Origin: Crocodylus rhombifer
Lineage: Eukaryota; Chordata; Crocodylia; Crocodylidae
DNA: 64,000 nt
Direction: 5' to 3'
NCBI GenBank assembly: GCA_038503035.1
Contig: JAVSML010025535.1
Coordinates: 1,061,019-1,125,018, forward strand
The position numbers and the translations under genes are program-made. Shown here piece by piece: positions 23,101-30,172 of the stretch (the first letter of the stretch is position 1; every line of letters starts with the position of its first letter). Under the pieces are notes generated by a model, which made no database searches, was not told where the DNA came from, and was given only the letters and a program-made list of their open reading frames with translations.

Positions 23101-23123
23101 ATCCAGAAGCCAAAAGCAAATAA
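5040..23123 (+). CDS. ARHGAP25: Rho GTPase-activating protein 25, 3' nine coding exons (5' end outside window)
   Basis: Spliced CDS: 5040-5127, 5741-5860, 10340-10547, 14201-14333, 18190-18263, 19790-19911, 20702-20904, 21427-22007, 22913-23123. All introns are GT-AG, the phases agree, and the 1740 nt give 579 codons plus TAA. Fragment residues 1 to about 69 are the C-terminal half of the PH domain, ending in the helix [10 protein letters not shown]. Residues about 91-270 are the RhoGAP domain, with the catalytic arginine finger in GIFRLPG (Arg114) and the motif [16 protein letters not shown]. Residues about 280-500 are a Ser/Pro/Thr-rich linker containing [11 protein letters not shown]. Residues about 505-575 are a Lys/Glu-rich coiled coil. 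The family stimulates GTP hydrolysis on Rac at the membrane; human ARHGAP25 is a leukocyte Rac GAP. The human protein is about 645 residues, so roughly the first 70-80 codons lie upstream of the window. Identity is strong from whole-length resemblance to human ARHGAP25, closer than to its paralogues ARHGAP22 and ARHGAP24. Confidence 0.95.
5318..5395. repeat. Short palindromic repeat remnant (MITE-like)
   Basis: It reads 'ACCAGTGAAAGTCAGGTGCA' followed by 'CCACTGGAGTCAGTGGAAC'. This resembles a widespread amniote inverted-repeat element whose centre is 'CATTGACTTCAATGGAGTTA'. It lies in the intron between the first two visible ARHGAP25 exons and is degenerate. Confidence 0.4.
5741..5860 (+). 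CDS. ARHGAP25: ARHGAP25 exon, end of PH domain
   Basis: The exon is 120 nt, between acceptor atttctgcag and donor gtaaat. It encodes [19 protein letters not shown] followed by [12 protein letters not shown], the last strand and C-terminal helix of the PH domain, including the invariant Trp of the helix. The one-base overhang (G) is completed by the next exon. Confidence 0.95.
7150..7290 (+). mobile_element. MIR/CORE-SINE-like remnant
   Basis: It has the MIR-type order: 'GACAGAGCACTGGCCTGGGA' (box-A-side of the SINE), a short diverged middle, then 'TTCTGTGCCTCAGTTTACC' and a pyrimidine-rich tail. Confidence 0.5.
7949..8064. repeat. Inverted-repeat (MITE-like) element
   Basis: The left end 'GCCCAATTCTCATC' and right end 'GATGAGAATTCAGGC' are near-perfect inverted copies about 116 bp apart. 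The interior ('CACACTAAGGAGACTTCACA' and a 'TGTAAATG' block) has no coding sense. The arrangement is typical of a short non-autonomous DNA element. Confidence 0.6.
10340..10547 (+). CDS. ARHGAP25: ARHGAP25 exon, start of RhoGAP domain with arginine finger
   Basis: The exon is 208 nt, between acceptor tctatccag and donor gtaatg. It encodes the PH-GAP linker ([18 protein letters not shown]) and the start of the RhoGAP fold, including [12 protein letters not shown] and [15 protein letters not shown]. The Arg in GIFRLPG is the expected arginine finger. The only available acceptor gives two Val before FGQRL, where the human protein as I recall it has one. Confidence 0.95.
10548..14200. other. ARHGAP25: ARHGAP25 intron, 3.7 kb
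   Basis: The intron splits the RhoGAP domain. Apart from the TIR element at 13085-13311 I recognise no gene, exon or well-defined repeat. Confidence 0.6.
13085..13311. mobile_element. TIR element, CTACACATG-ended MITE-like family
   Basis: It starts 'GGGCACATCTACACATG' and ends with a diverged inverted copy ('CATGTAGTCACTCCC'). The interior repeats 'GCAGTAG'-type motifs. The terminal motif recurs at 34585, 38301 and 54069, so this is a dispersed family. Confidence 0.5.
14201..14333 (+). CDS. ARHGAP25: ARHGAP25 exon, RhoGAP domain ([10 protein letters not shown])
   Basis: The exon is 133 nt, after acceptor tattttatag and before gtattc. It completes the Arg codon from the previous exon, then reads [20 protein letters not shown] and [24 protein letters not shown]. 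The LYLRELPEP helix is a hallmark of RhoGAP domains. The exon ends in phase 0. Confidence 0.95.
15021..17200 (+). mobile_element. CR1 LINE, well-preserved 5'-truncated copy
   Basis: The copy starts in the endonuclease-RT linker ([20 protein letters not shown] at 15031-15090). After one frameshift near 15200 it runs open from 15154 to 16953 except for a single TAG at 16210-16212. RT blocks are in order: [91 protein letters not shown], then [20 protein letters not shown]. The catalytic box reads FAND (16321-16332) where active CR1 has FADD. The C-terminus is frameshifted near 16935. The 3' UTR ends in the CR1 signature 'TTCTGAGGTCCCTTCCAGCC' and two TCTATGAA octamers (about 17185-17199). Confidence 0.95.
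17635..18093. mobile_element. TIR element, GGCTNNGNACAGAC-ended
   Basis: The left end 'GGCTAAGTACAGACAGT' pairs with the right end 'CGTCTGTCCCCAGCCCT', an inverted copy with mismatches. The interior carries 'ACCGATTTAACCTAAATCAG' and 'CACTGAACTTCTG', motifs that look like a non-coding DNA transposon interior. It ends about 95 bp before the next ARHGAP25 exon. Confidence 0.45.
18190..18263 (+). CDS. ARHGAP25: ARHGAP25 exon, RhoGAP domain ([13 protein letters not shown])
   Basis: The exon is 74 nt, between acceptor attatcttcag and donor gtatgt. It encodes [20 protein letters not shown] and SYIC, and ends two bases into the Arg codon completed by the next exon. It is too small to stand out as an open frame and was found by continuity with the family sequence. 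Confidence 0.93.
18264..19789. other. ARHGAP25: ARHGAP25 intron, 1.5 kb
   Basis: Only the repeat at 19005-19353 was recognised. The rest looks unique and non-coding. Confidence 0.6.
19005..19353 (-). mobile_element. Non-autonomous repeat of a three-copy local family
   Basis: This is a reverse-orientation relative of the elements at 28505-28855 and 61081-61513. Shared blocks are 'CTAATAGCATTGCACGTGTA' (the inverse of 'CATGTGCAGTTCTATTAGG' at 61092), a block with 'CAGCCAGCCCCCTCAGC', and 'TTATTGCTCCTGAGCATG' at the start. It has no coding capacity. Confidence 0.6.
19790..19911 (+). CDS. ARHGAP25: ARHGAP25 exon, RhoGAP domain core ([19 protein letters not shown])
   Basis: The exon is 122 nt, between acceptor gatcctggcag and donor gtatta. 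It encodes [31 protein letters not shown] and IEDPAIIMQ. It carries the conserved Asn of the G-protein contact region (VNLIRPK). Both overhangs agree with the flanking exons. Confidence 0.95.
19912..20701. other. ARHGAP25: ARHGAP25 intron, no feature recognised
   Basis: This is 790 bp of A+T-rich sequence between two RhoGAP exons. I see no repeat or exon. Confidence 0.5.
20702..20904 (+). CDS. ARHGAP25: ARHGAP25 exon, end of RhoGAP domain and linker
   Basis: The exon is 203 nt, between acceptor ttccattgcag and donor gtaaga. It encodes [19 protein letters not shown], the last RhoGAP helix. This is followed by a proline-rich linker with [19 protein letters not shown] and [11 protein letters not shown], closely matching the human linker. 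Confidence 0.94.
20970..21125 (+). repeat. Interspersed SINE-like repeat fragment
   Basis: It contains 'GGCTGTGTTGATCTAAGGCC', then 'AGACAAGGTTCTTTGGGTAA', then 'TTTTATTAGACCAATTCAAA' and 'AGCTTTTGGGTTTAAATACC'. The first two blocks recur at 24555-24622, and a related 'GATATCTTTTATTGG' block recurs near 59634. It lies in the intron before the large linker exon. Confidence 0.55.
21427..22007 (+). CDS. ARHGAP25: ARHGAP25 exon, Ser-rich linker and start of coiled coil
   Basis: This 581 nt exon is the largest, between acceptor tctgtttcag and donor gtaaat. It encodes a low-complexity Ser/Thr/Pro region with conserved islands: [31 protein letters not shown] and [11 protein letters not shown]. It ends in a charged helix ([19 protein letters not shown]) that begins the coiled coil. 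The RKRTQTLP island resembles a basophilic-kinase or 14-3-3-type site, which is inference. Confidence 0.94.
22008..22912. other. ARHGAP25: Last ARHGAP25 intron, no definite feature
   Basis: The intron starts with a T/A-rich 'AAATATTTCATT'-type stretch (22140-22340) that looks repeat-derived. The remaining sequence, including short open frames on both strands, has no recognisable identity. Confidence 0.5.
22913..23123 (+). CDS. ARHGAP25: ARHGAP25 terminal coding exon, coiled coil and stop
   Basis: The exon is 211 nt after acceptor tctcctttacag. It encodes [20 protein letters not shown] and a Lys/Glu-rich heptad-like helix ending [13 protein letters not shown], then TAA at 23121-23123. The C-terminal coiled coil is shared by the ARHGAP22/24/25 subfamily. 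Confidence 0.95.
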
Positions 23124-23164
23124 GAGTATGGCCGCAGATGTGCACATGCAGAGTGTATAATCTT

Positions 23165-23475
23165 CCCACTTCAGAGAATATAGGAACTGTGAGACTGGAT
23201 CAGAGAAAGGGTCTGGGTAGCCCAGCATCCTGTCATTGAGAGAGGCCAGCATCAGCTGCTTCAGGGAAAGGGGGAAAGTTCCTTTCTCACTCCCAGAAGT
23301 TATGGTTGGTTTGTGCCCTGCTGCAGGAGGTTTGCATCGCTTTCAAAGCTCCTCTTCCCTTTTTTGTTGAAATCCTGCTCTGGATATTCATGTTGTCCCT
23401 ATAAATGGCCATTCTTTTTTCCTTGGTCTGACTAATATCCTGTGGCTAGTAGTTCCACAGATTAATTGCACATGA
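23165..23475. repeat. Old CR1/LINE-derived repeat in the putative 3' UTR
   Basis: It reads 'GTGAGACTGGATCAGAGAAA', 'AGCCCAGCATCCTGTC', 'GGCCAGCATCAGCTGCTTCA' and later 'CCTGTGGCTAGTAGTTCCAC'. This is the order of a very common sauropsid interspersed repeat that I associate with CR1-type LINEs. Strand and subfamily are uncertain. Confidence 0.5.
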
Positions 23476-23545
23476 CCTATGGAGGTCCCTTCCAGCCCTA
23501 CTTCTCTATGATACACAGCCCTAGATTCTATGATTCTGTGACATC
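23476..23545 (+). mobile_element. CR1 3' tail fragment
   Basis: It carries the CR1 3' UTR signature 'GGAGGTCCCTTCCAGCCCTA' followed by TTCTCTATGAT and a diverged ATTCTATGATTCTGTGA octamer tail. Only the last 70 bp or so are present. Confidence 0.75.
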
Positions 23546-24039
23546 TTTTTAGTGGTAGCCCTGAAGAAATCCCCTTCAGTGGCTTCAATGTAGAAAAACC
23601 AGTCTGAAGGCTGAGTTCTTCTCTGGTGTACATCATTGCAACTCCAGATTTATGCTGAAGCAGTATACTTCAGTACTGGTATATCAAGCTAGTCTCTGCC
23701 AGCAGTGCACACACGGAGTTCAGCGTAAAGACTGAGGCCTTATGTTTTTAGTTTGACTGCTTGTAAATCTGTTGCTTTTTCTGCTGCATTTTCAGCTGAT
23801 CATCAGTTAGTCAGCTTCTCTCACAAGCAAGCCCAGCTCTTGAATGTGACCAGGACTTTTATGCTGCTAGAGGCTTTATGTATAAGACACAGGTCAATTA
23901 CGTGTTCACTAGACAAACACATGGGATTGATGGGCTACAGTACAAAAATGTGCTTTGGATGGGTGCCTTAATGGAAATAATGCAAAAGAACTGAGGTATG
24001 GATTGGCTAATTACTTTGACTAATTTGAAATTAAACACC

Positions 24040-24163
24040 TGGAGCAAACTGATCAGCTGGAGTAAATCGGTGGTAGTTCCACTGCTGTCAACTGAGAGCC
24101 CTATATATAGTAGAGTTAATGGAACTACCTTGATTGAGACCAGTTGAGCATCTGGCCTCATAG
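24040..24163. repeat. Palindromic MITE-like element
   Basis: The left arm 'CAGCTGGAGTAAATCGGTGG' with 'TAGTTCCACTG' and the right arm 'AATGGAACTACCTTGATTGA' with 'CCAGTTGAGCATCTGGCC' are inverted relatives. The element therefore folds on itself. It lies in the putative ARHGAP25 3' UTR. Confidence 0.55.
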
Positions 24164-24325
24164 ATCAAAGAGTTGAGCTCAAACCAGGTTCAAGGTCTGC
24201 TTGGGAGAGACAATAAAAAACAAAAAGAAGCTGAGAGGAAAGCCACACAGAGAAACTGCATGAAAAAGAGTGGGTTAGGAGAATGGGAAAAATGCTAATA
24301 AAAACCCAAGTTTTCTATTCTGCGT

Positions 24326-24327
<2 letters not shown>

Positions 24328-24375
<48 letters not shown>
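24328..24375. repeat. (GT)n microsatellite
   Basis: An uninterrupted GT dinucleotide repeat of about 24 units follows GCGTAC. Confidence 0.98.
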
Positions 24376-24377
<2 letters not shown>

Positions 24378-25647
24378 TCCACTAGCTTCTGCTAGACTAG
24401 CTTTTGGAGAGTAATTCTTACTCTAAAATGGAGCTGAGCCTCTTTATCCAGAAGTCTAATGCCTTTAGTTTCTTTAAATGTAATTAACCTTGGTACAAAC
24501 CTGGTTTTAAAGTACAGGGAACAGAAAGGTTCTTGAAGAATGCCAAGATACAAATATAGGGGCATAGGTTGTAGCCATATTGGTCTAGGGACATAGGTAG
24601 ACAAGGTTCTTTGGGTAAATAGAAAAGGTCCACGGGGTTTACAATGCCTTGGACTCCAGGGGCATGTCTTTTGAGAGGACCACAGTGAAGCAGAGCATAC
24701 CTTCTCCAAGCACACTACAATCTGAAGTGGAAGTAATGTAGAGAGGCACCAGGCCCATGATAATAAGTCTTATGTATGTACTGCTTCAACAAGGTGCTCC
24801 CTATCAGGGCTCTTTGATGTAGCTATGCCTCATAAGCTTCAGCTAAACCTAGCAAGCGAACCTAATGGCTCCCTCAGAAAAAGCTTACATGAGGGAAGCA
24901 ATATTTGTTGCCCTCACTGGTCAATGAAAGCTCAGTACAATCATTCAACATTTGTGCTATATGTTCTGTTGGCCTGGTATATTGTCACCCAGTTAGTCTT
25001 TCTGGGGGACCTGTGAACAAGCCATAATGTTTCTGTTTGTGTGTCATCTGAAGTAAGCATAGCTGCATTAAGCTTCTTAATTAAAAGCACTTGTTATTTT
25101 TTCTAACTGAGCCTCTGATCTCAAGTGGTATAACCATAAATACAGCAGTCACTTGCCTCCTGATAGAGGCATTGCATCCACAGCAGAGTGTTATAACCCC
25201 GTATTAATCCATCACACCAGGAATTTAGCATGTTTTAAACCTAGCACTTGAACTATGGTGAATAGGGCCACTCTCAACCAGCACTGCCCCATCAACACAT
25301 ACTGCTAAGCAGCTGGCCTTCAGATAGCAGAATGGCTGCTTTGATCATCCCCTCTGCATTTGAGACACCAAATTCCACACAAACAGCCTTAAGTGCTTCC
25401 CTGGCACCCAAAATGTCACCGTAGCTTTGTGCAATGGAGCCCCCTCATTTTTGTATTATAAAGAAGAAAGAGAAAGGGAGCAAGGCCCTTTTAGGGGGCA
25501 CTACTGACTTGGGCGTGGGACAGGGGGACCTTCCCTGGCATGAGGGAGACAGAAAGGGCAGAGGAGATTCAGCAGTGTGAGGGGGTGCCTGCTGGACCCT
25601 GAGTGTGGAGGGGGACAGAAGGGGCACGTTGCTGCGAGAGGGTCTCA
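24376..25647. other. Intergenic sequence
   Basis: A SINE-like fragment at 24555-24622 shares 'AGACAAGGTTCTTTGGGTAA' with 20970-21125. A purine-rich G+C-rich block lies at about 25450-25640. No gene is visible. Confidence 0.55.
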
Positions 25648-27178
25648 GGGATTCATAGTTGTTAGGGTCAGAAGGGACCTCAGTAGGTCACTGAGTCCAA
25701 CCCCCTGCCCTGGGCAGGAAAGAGCGCTGGGGTCAGCCAACCCCAGCTAGATGCTTGTCCAGCCTCCTCTTGAAGTCCCCCAGGGTACAGGAGAGCACCA
25801 CCTCCCTTGGAGCCCGTTCCAGATTCTGGCAACCCTCACTGTGATGAAGTTCTTTCTAGTGTCCAACCTACATCTGCTCTTCGTCAGTTTGCAGCCATTG
25901 TCCCTACTTACTCCAGGGGTGCCCTAGTAAATAGAGCATCTCTGATTCCCTGCTCCCCTCCCCTGATGAATTTATAGGCAGGCATAAGATTACCTCTCAG
26001 CCGTCTTCTTGCGAAGTCTGAAGAGATCTGGGTCCCTCAGTCTTTCCTTGTAGGGCTTTGCCAGCAGGCCTCTGACCATACGAGTGGCCTCCTCTGAACC
26101 CTCTCGAGATTCTTCATATCCCTCTTGAAGTGCGGCGCCCAAAACTAGATGCCACATGGAGGGGAAATTTCTAGAGTTTTCTCAAGGATAGAGGTGAGAC
26201 CAACTGGCCTATAGTTTCCTGGTTCTTCCCTCCTCCCCTTCTTGAAAATAGAGACCACACTGGCCCTTTTTAGTCCTCTCGGACCTGGCCAGACCACCAT
26301 GAGTCATGCCAGCAGCTCTGCTATGACATTGGCCAATTCCTTCTGCACCCTTGGGTGAAGTTCATCCGGGCCTGCTGATTTGAACACATCCAGGCCATCC
26401 AAGTGCCTCTTCACTCAGCCTCCACTAACAATTGGTGAGTTGGTGTCCCTCCTGTGTCTGTCTACGATCCAGCTGGGAGATTTGTCTTGGTCTGTGTCTA
26501 GGAATACAGATGCAAAGAACTCACTGCAGAGCTCTGCTTTGTCCCCCCCTCTCTGTCACCAATTGGTCTAGTTTGTCCTGTAGGGGTCCTATGCTACCCT
26601 GCGCCTTTCTTTTGGCTCCCTGAAGAAGGACTTTTTGTTGTCTTTAGTTTTTGCCCTCAGCCTAAGTTCTAATCCTGCTTTGGCCTTTCTGACGGACTCC
26701 CTGCAAGTGTGAGCCAAGGTAGCTCCCCTTGTTTCCACAGTCTTTGCCCTTAGGCTTTCCTGGACTTCCCAGTTCAGCCAAGAGGGCTTATTGGCCCCTT
26801 TGCCCCCTTTTATGTGCAATGGGATTGTCTCCTTCTGTGCCCATAGGATCACTCCCTTGAGGAACGACCACCCTTCCTGGACTCCCGTTTTGCCTATGAT
26901 GTTGAGCTTTAACACCGCACTAACTAATCTCCTGAGCACACTGAAGTCAGCCTTTCTGAGGTCTAGCACTTCAGCCCTACTGGTTAGTTTACCCACCCTT
27001 TGCCAGATAGTGAATTCAATCAATCGGTGGTGACCATCCCCTAGGTTACCTTGTACCTGCAGATTCCCACCAGGTCATTCCCTCTAGCTAACACCAAGTC
27101 CAGCAAGGCATTTCCCTCAGTGGGACCATATACCTCCTGCGTTAGGCGGAGGTCCTGTATGCAGATTAAGGACCTACG
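25648..27178 (-). mobile_element. CR1 LINE, antisense copy with internal deletion
   Basis: On the + strand it opens with an inverted CR1 3' end ('GGTCAGAAGGGACCTCAGTA') and ends in the endonuclease region near 27178. On the - strand an open frame at 27023-26589 gives EVLDLRKADFSVLRRLVSAV and [20 protein letters not shown], the linker and start of RT. The central RT is missing: near 26150-26180 the text passes from the C-terminal 'ERVQRR' region straight to the NYRPVS-like RT block. Most of the catalytic core has therefore been deleted. Confidence 0.9.
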
Positions 27179-28504
27179 TGAGCAGGATGCTCAGGGCTGA
27201 GGGGACCTTGACTAGGACTGAGTGAGCTGAGGAGAAAGCCAGGGCCGGTGCGGCCAACATTGAACTGGAGACACTATGAAAGGAAAGACCCTGGCTAAGT
27301 GGGGCTGCACCCCCGTGAGGAGGCACCAGCCTGCTACCGCTGTGAGGAAACACAAGCCGAGCAGACAGCCCCACAAGGTAAAGCTGAGGTAATTTCTATT
27401 TCCTCTCAGAGTTCGTCCCGGTGGATTTCACCAGGGCAGTAGTAGCCCCTTACTTTTCAGCGAGGTGAGAAGAGAGTCTAAGGAGAGGAATCAAGCTTTG
27501 TTCCCCCCACCGGTCTCAGGAAACACAAGAAAATGGAGCCAGCGCCCTCTCAGCAAGGCTCCTGGGCATGGAGGCAGCCCCACCTGGAAAGAGACAGCAG
27601 GGCAGATAGCATCTGATGCTGCTCCTCAGTGACTGAAACACTAATTAGCTAAAAAGAGATGGGGATTGTCTTAAATAACCCACAGATATCTTAGGAAGGG
27701 GCCTTGTGGTTATGTATTTTCCTACAGCTATTTACGCAGCTGGCCATAAGTAATAGAAATCAAGATATAACACCCTACTAGCTTCTGACTGAAGTACCTC
27801 CAAAGAGATACCTGCTCTATACTGCCTATGATAGAAATAAGACATGGAAAAACCCTACTAGTTTAATTTTTCTCATTGCAAGGGAAGCACAAGATCCTTC
27901 TGTTCAAAGGAGTCCTGGCTGCAGCCTTAACTGCATAATTATAGCCCCAATTGTCTCTATAGTATGGATTTAATTTGTCTGAGAGCTAATTCCAGTAGGC
28001 CAAAGCTTCAGCCAAATGCAGTTGAATGGTTCTTTTTATATCATTTCTAAGAGATTTAGTCCCACTAAGTCTGCTTACAGGAGGACTTTATTCTGGGAAA
28101 TCTTTCCTGGACACTAAAATATTCTTATAACCCATGTAACTTTAACTGGCTGTGAGTAATAGCAAGGGCAAGAATACTTCCCAAGGTTTCTGCAGTCAGA
28201 AAAGGTAAGCATGGACGCCTTTAGCACCTTCATTAGCAGGAAAACAAGTGTGATTTTTTATGCCAATGTGCTGGGGTTAGCTAACATGACAGAGCTAGGT
28301 CAAACTGCTGGAGTTAGCACTGTTTTCTCTTCCCGAGGAGCGCACATATCCAGGGTGCTGATATGAAAGTCACAGTAGGGTCATCTGGGCTCTCAATCAG
28401 GATTCAAAAGAATTCATATAGCTGCTTTGCAAACCCAGTCCATAGGTCTACATAGCTTTAGAGCACTATTGTCTGTACACAGCCATTCCACTCTACTATC
28501 CAAA
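27179..28504. other. Intergenic sequence with a G+C-rich block
   Basis: Bases 27180-27625 are markedly more G+C-rich than the surroundings and border the 5' end of the antisense CR1. They have no coding sense and could be an unclassified repeat. From 27626 to 28504 nothing was recognised. Confidence 0.45.
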
Positions 28505-28855
28505 GATCCCGTCTACACCTGCAATAGAATACAAGTGCTATCCTGCTGTGGAGTAAAAAACTCTGCAGCAGCACACATGCAGATGCTGCCCCAGCTGGCT
28601 GGGGTATGAGGGTGCTTCAGTGGTTGGGCTGCCTGCCTGTTAGCCCCACACTGAACCACCCTTGTGCCCCAGCCAGCCCCTCCTCAGCATGTTGAGTCAG
28701 GGGGCTGGCAGACTGACCCCTAGGGCTGCTCTGACCTGGCTTAACATGCTGTAATCCTGGGTGCACATGCAAATGGCAATAAACTTTGGAGTTTATTGCT
28801 CTCAGGCACAATAAACTTTCATTAGCTTCACATTAGTTGCATGTGTAGACATACC
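28505..28855 (+). mobile_element. Non-autonomous repeat of a three-copy local family
   Basis: It starts 'CCGTCTACACCTGCAATAGA' and ends 'TTGCATGTGTAGACATACCC', giving GTCTACA/TGTAGAC inverted ends. The interior shares 'GAGGGTGCTTCAGTG', 'CTTGTGCCCCAGCCAGCCCC' and 'GCAATAAACTTTGGAGTTTA' with the copy at 61081-61513. Confidence 0.65.
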
Positions 28856-30156
28856 CAATTTTTCTTTCATGGTCTCAACATACTACACTGTTCCTGATGG
28901 AAGAATGCCAAGCGATGGTCACTCCAACATAAGTTTTTTCTATGGTTTATCATCTTCACTGTTAAATGATTGTGCCTTGCTTCTCATATGAATTACTCTA
29001 GCTTCAGCTTCCAGCCACTGGAACCAACTCTTCATGCCTTTTTCTAAGAGGTAATTTTGTCTCGGGGTCAAGACACATTTGGACAGCAATGTTGAGGAGG
29101 AGCATGTGCTAGAGTTACTCCATGTGTTGGACAAACAGTGGAATTTTGTTTCATTAGCATTAAATGGGCCTAGAAGAAACATAGCCATCTGTGCTGGAAA
29201 TGTCACACACTCCTCTCAGCTCAGATCAAATGTGTGAGGAGGGAAATAATGCCTTAATAGACCAACAGCCGATCTTAATGACGTGAGAAAGCTTGGCTGG
29301 GTCACTGAGGTCTTGGAGATCAGAACAAGTGCACATTAATTTAGTATAAACTACAAATTCCTCCACTTCCTCTGCAGATAAGCAAGAAGGGCTTCTACTG
29401 AGCCGCATATGTTCCTAAAGAGTAAAGTAACCATTTTGAAGATTTTTCTCCCCATTAAGATTTGCAGTGTTTTCAATGATCATATTTAAGTGATGCACTT
29501 TTCAATCTGGAGGTCATGTGATCTGGAAACTCCCAGTGCATCGGGGAGGTGAAAATCTGGGAAGTGATAAAGTCATCTCATCAAATGGTTATTGGTTGTG
29601 TTATGGATTTAAAAAGGATGTTACCAGTACAGTTCTCTGGAAATATAATAAGACTCTGCAGAAAGTACTCTGTAAATATGCAGGGTCCTTTTCTGTGAGG
29701 GTCTTTTACACCCATGAAAAGCAAGTATCAAATGGTATAAGAACAGCATTTTCCACATATTTTGCCCTTAAACTGCACAGACTTATGTGATTGAACAAGG
29801 GCAATTGAGAATCATGCCCACAGAGCATAATCAAGATGAATCGATCTTTTTTCTATAGATGACTGAGGCCATCCTGTGGAATCATTTGGCAATTCTCTCT
29901 GGTTCCACTGAATAAGTAGAGAAAGATATAGAAGGTTCTCATTCAGCATTAGATTCTACAAACTTTTCCAATGTGAGGCAACTATATTCCAGTGGATCTT
30001 AACCCTTTTAACCAGGAATAAATGAGTGAAAGGACATTACCTCTGCCGCTGCAAATATCTGAAACACAACTCTAGGTCTGCTTTCACTTTTTGGCACAAT
30101 CTCATTCATGATAGACATTTGTTTTCATTACTCCCATGTATTTGTACCAGTGTAAC
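28856..30156. other. Intergenic sequence, no feature recognised
   Basis: This is A+T-rich unique-looking sequence. Short open frames on both strands lack family resemblance. Confidence 0.5.
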
Positions 30157-30172
30157 GGGGGGGGGGGGGGGG
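30157..30172 (+). repeat. G16 homopolymer flanked by inverted TGTAAC/GTTACA
   Basis: Sixteen consecutive G follow TGTAAC. The last G joins TTACA to form the inverted partner GTTACA. The run could form a G-quadruplex. It may also be length-variable or a sequencing-length artefact. Confidence 0.95.

Larger units (their letters stand above)
23124..24302 (+). other. ARHGAP25: Probable ARHGAP25 3' UTR and downstream flank
   Basis: Non-coding sequence follows the stop codon. Candidate polyadenylation signals AATAAA lie at 24212-24217 and 24297-24302, giving a 3' UTR of about 1.1-1.2 kb. Neither is proven. The segment is largely repeat-derived (see 23165-23475, 23476-23545 and 24040-24163). Confidence 0.45.
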
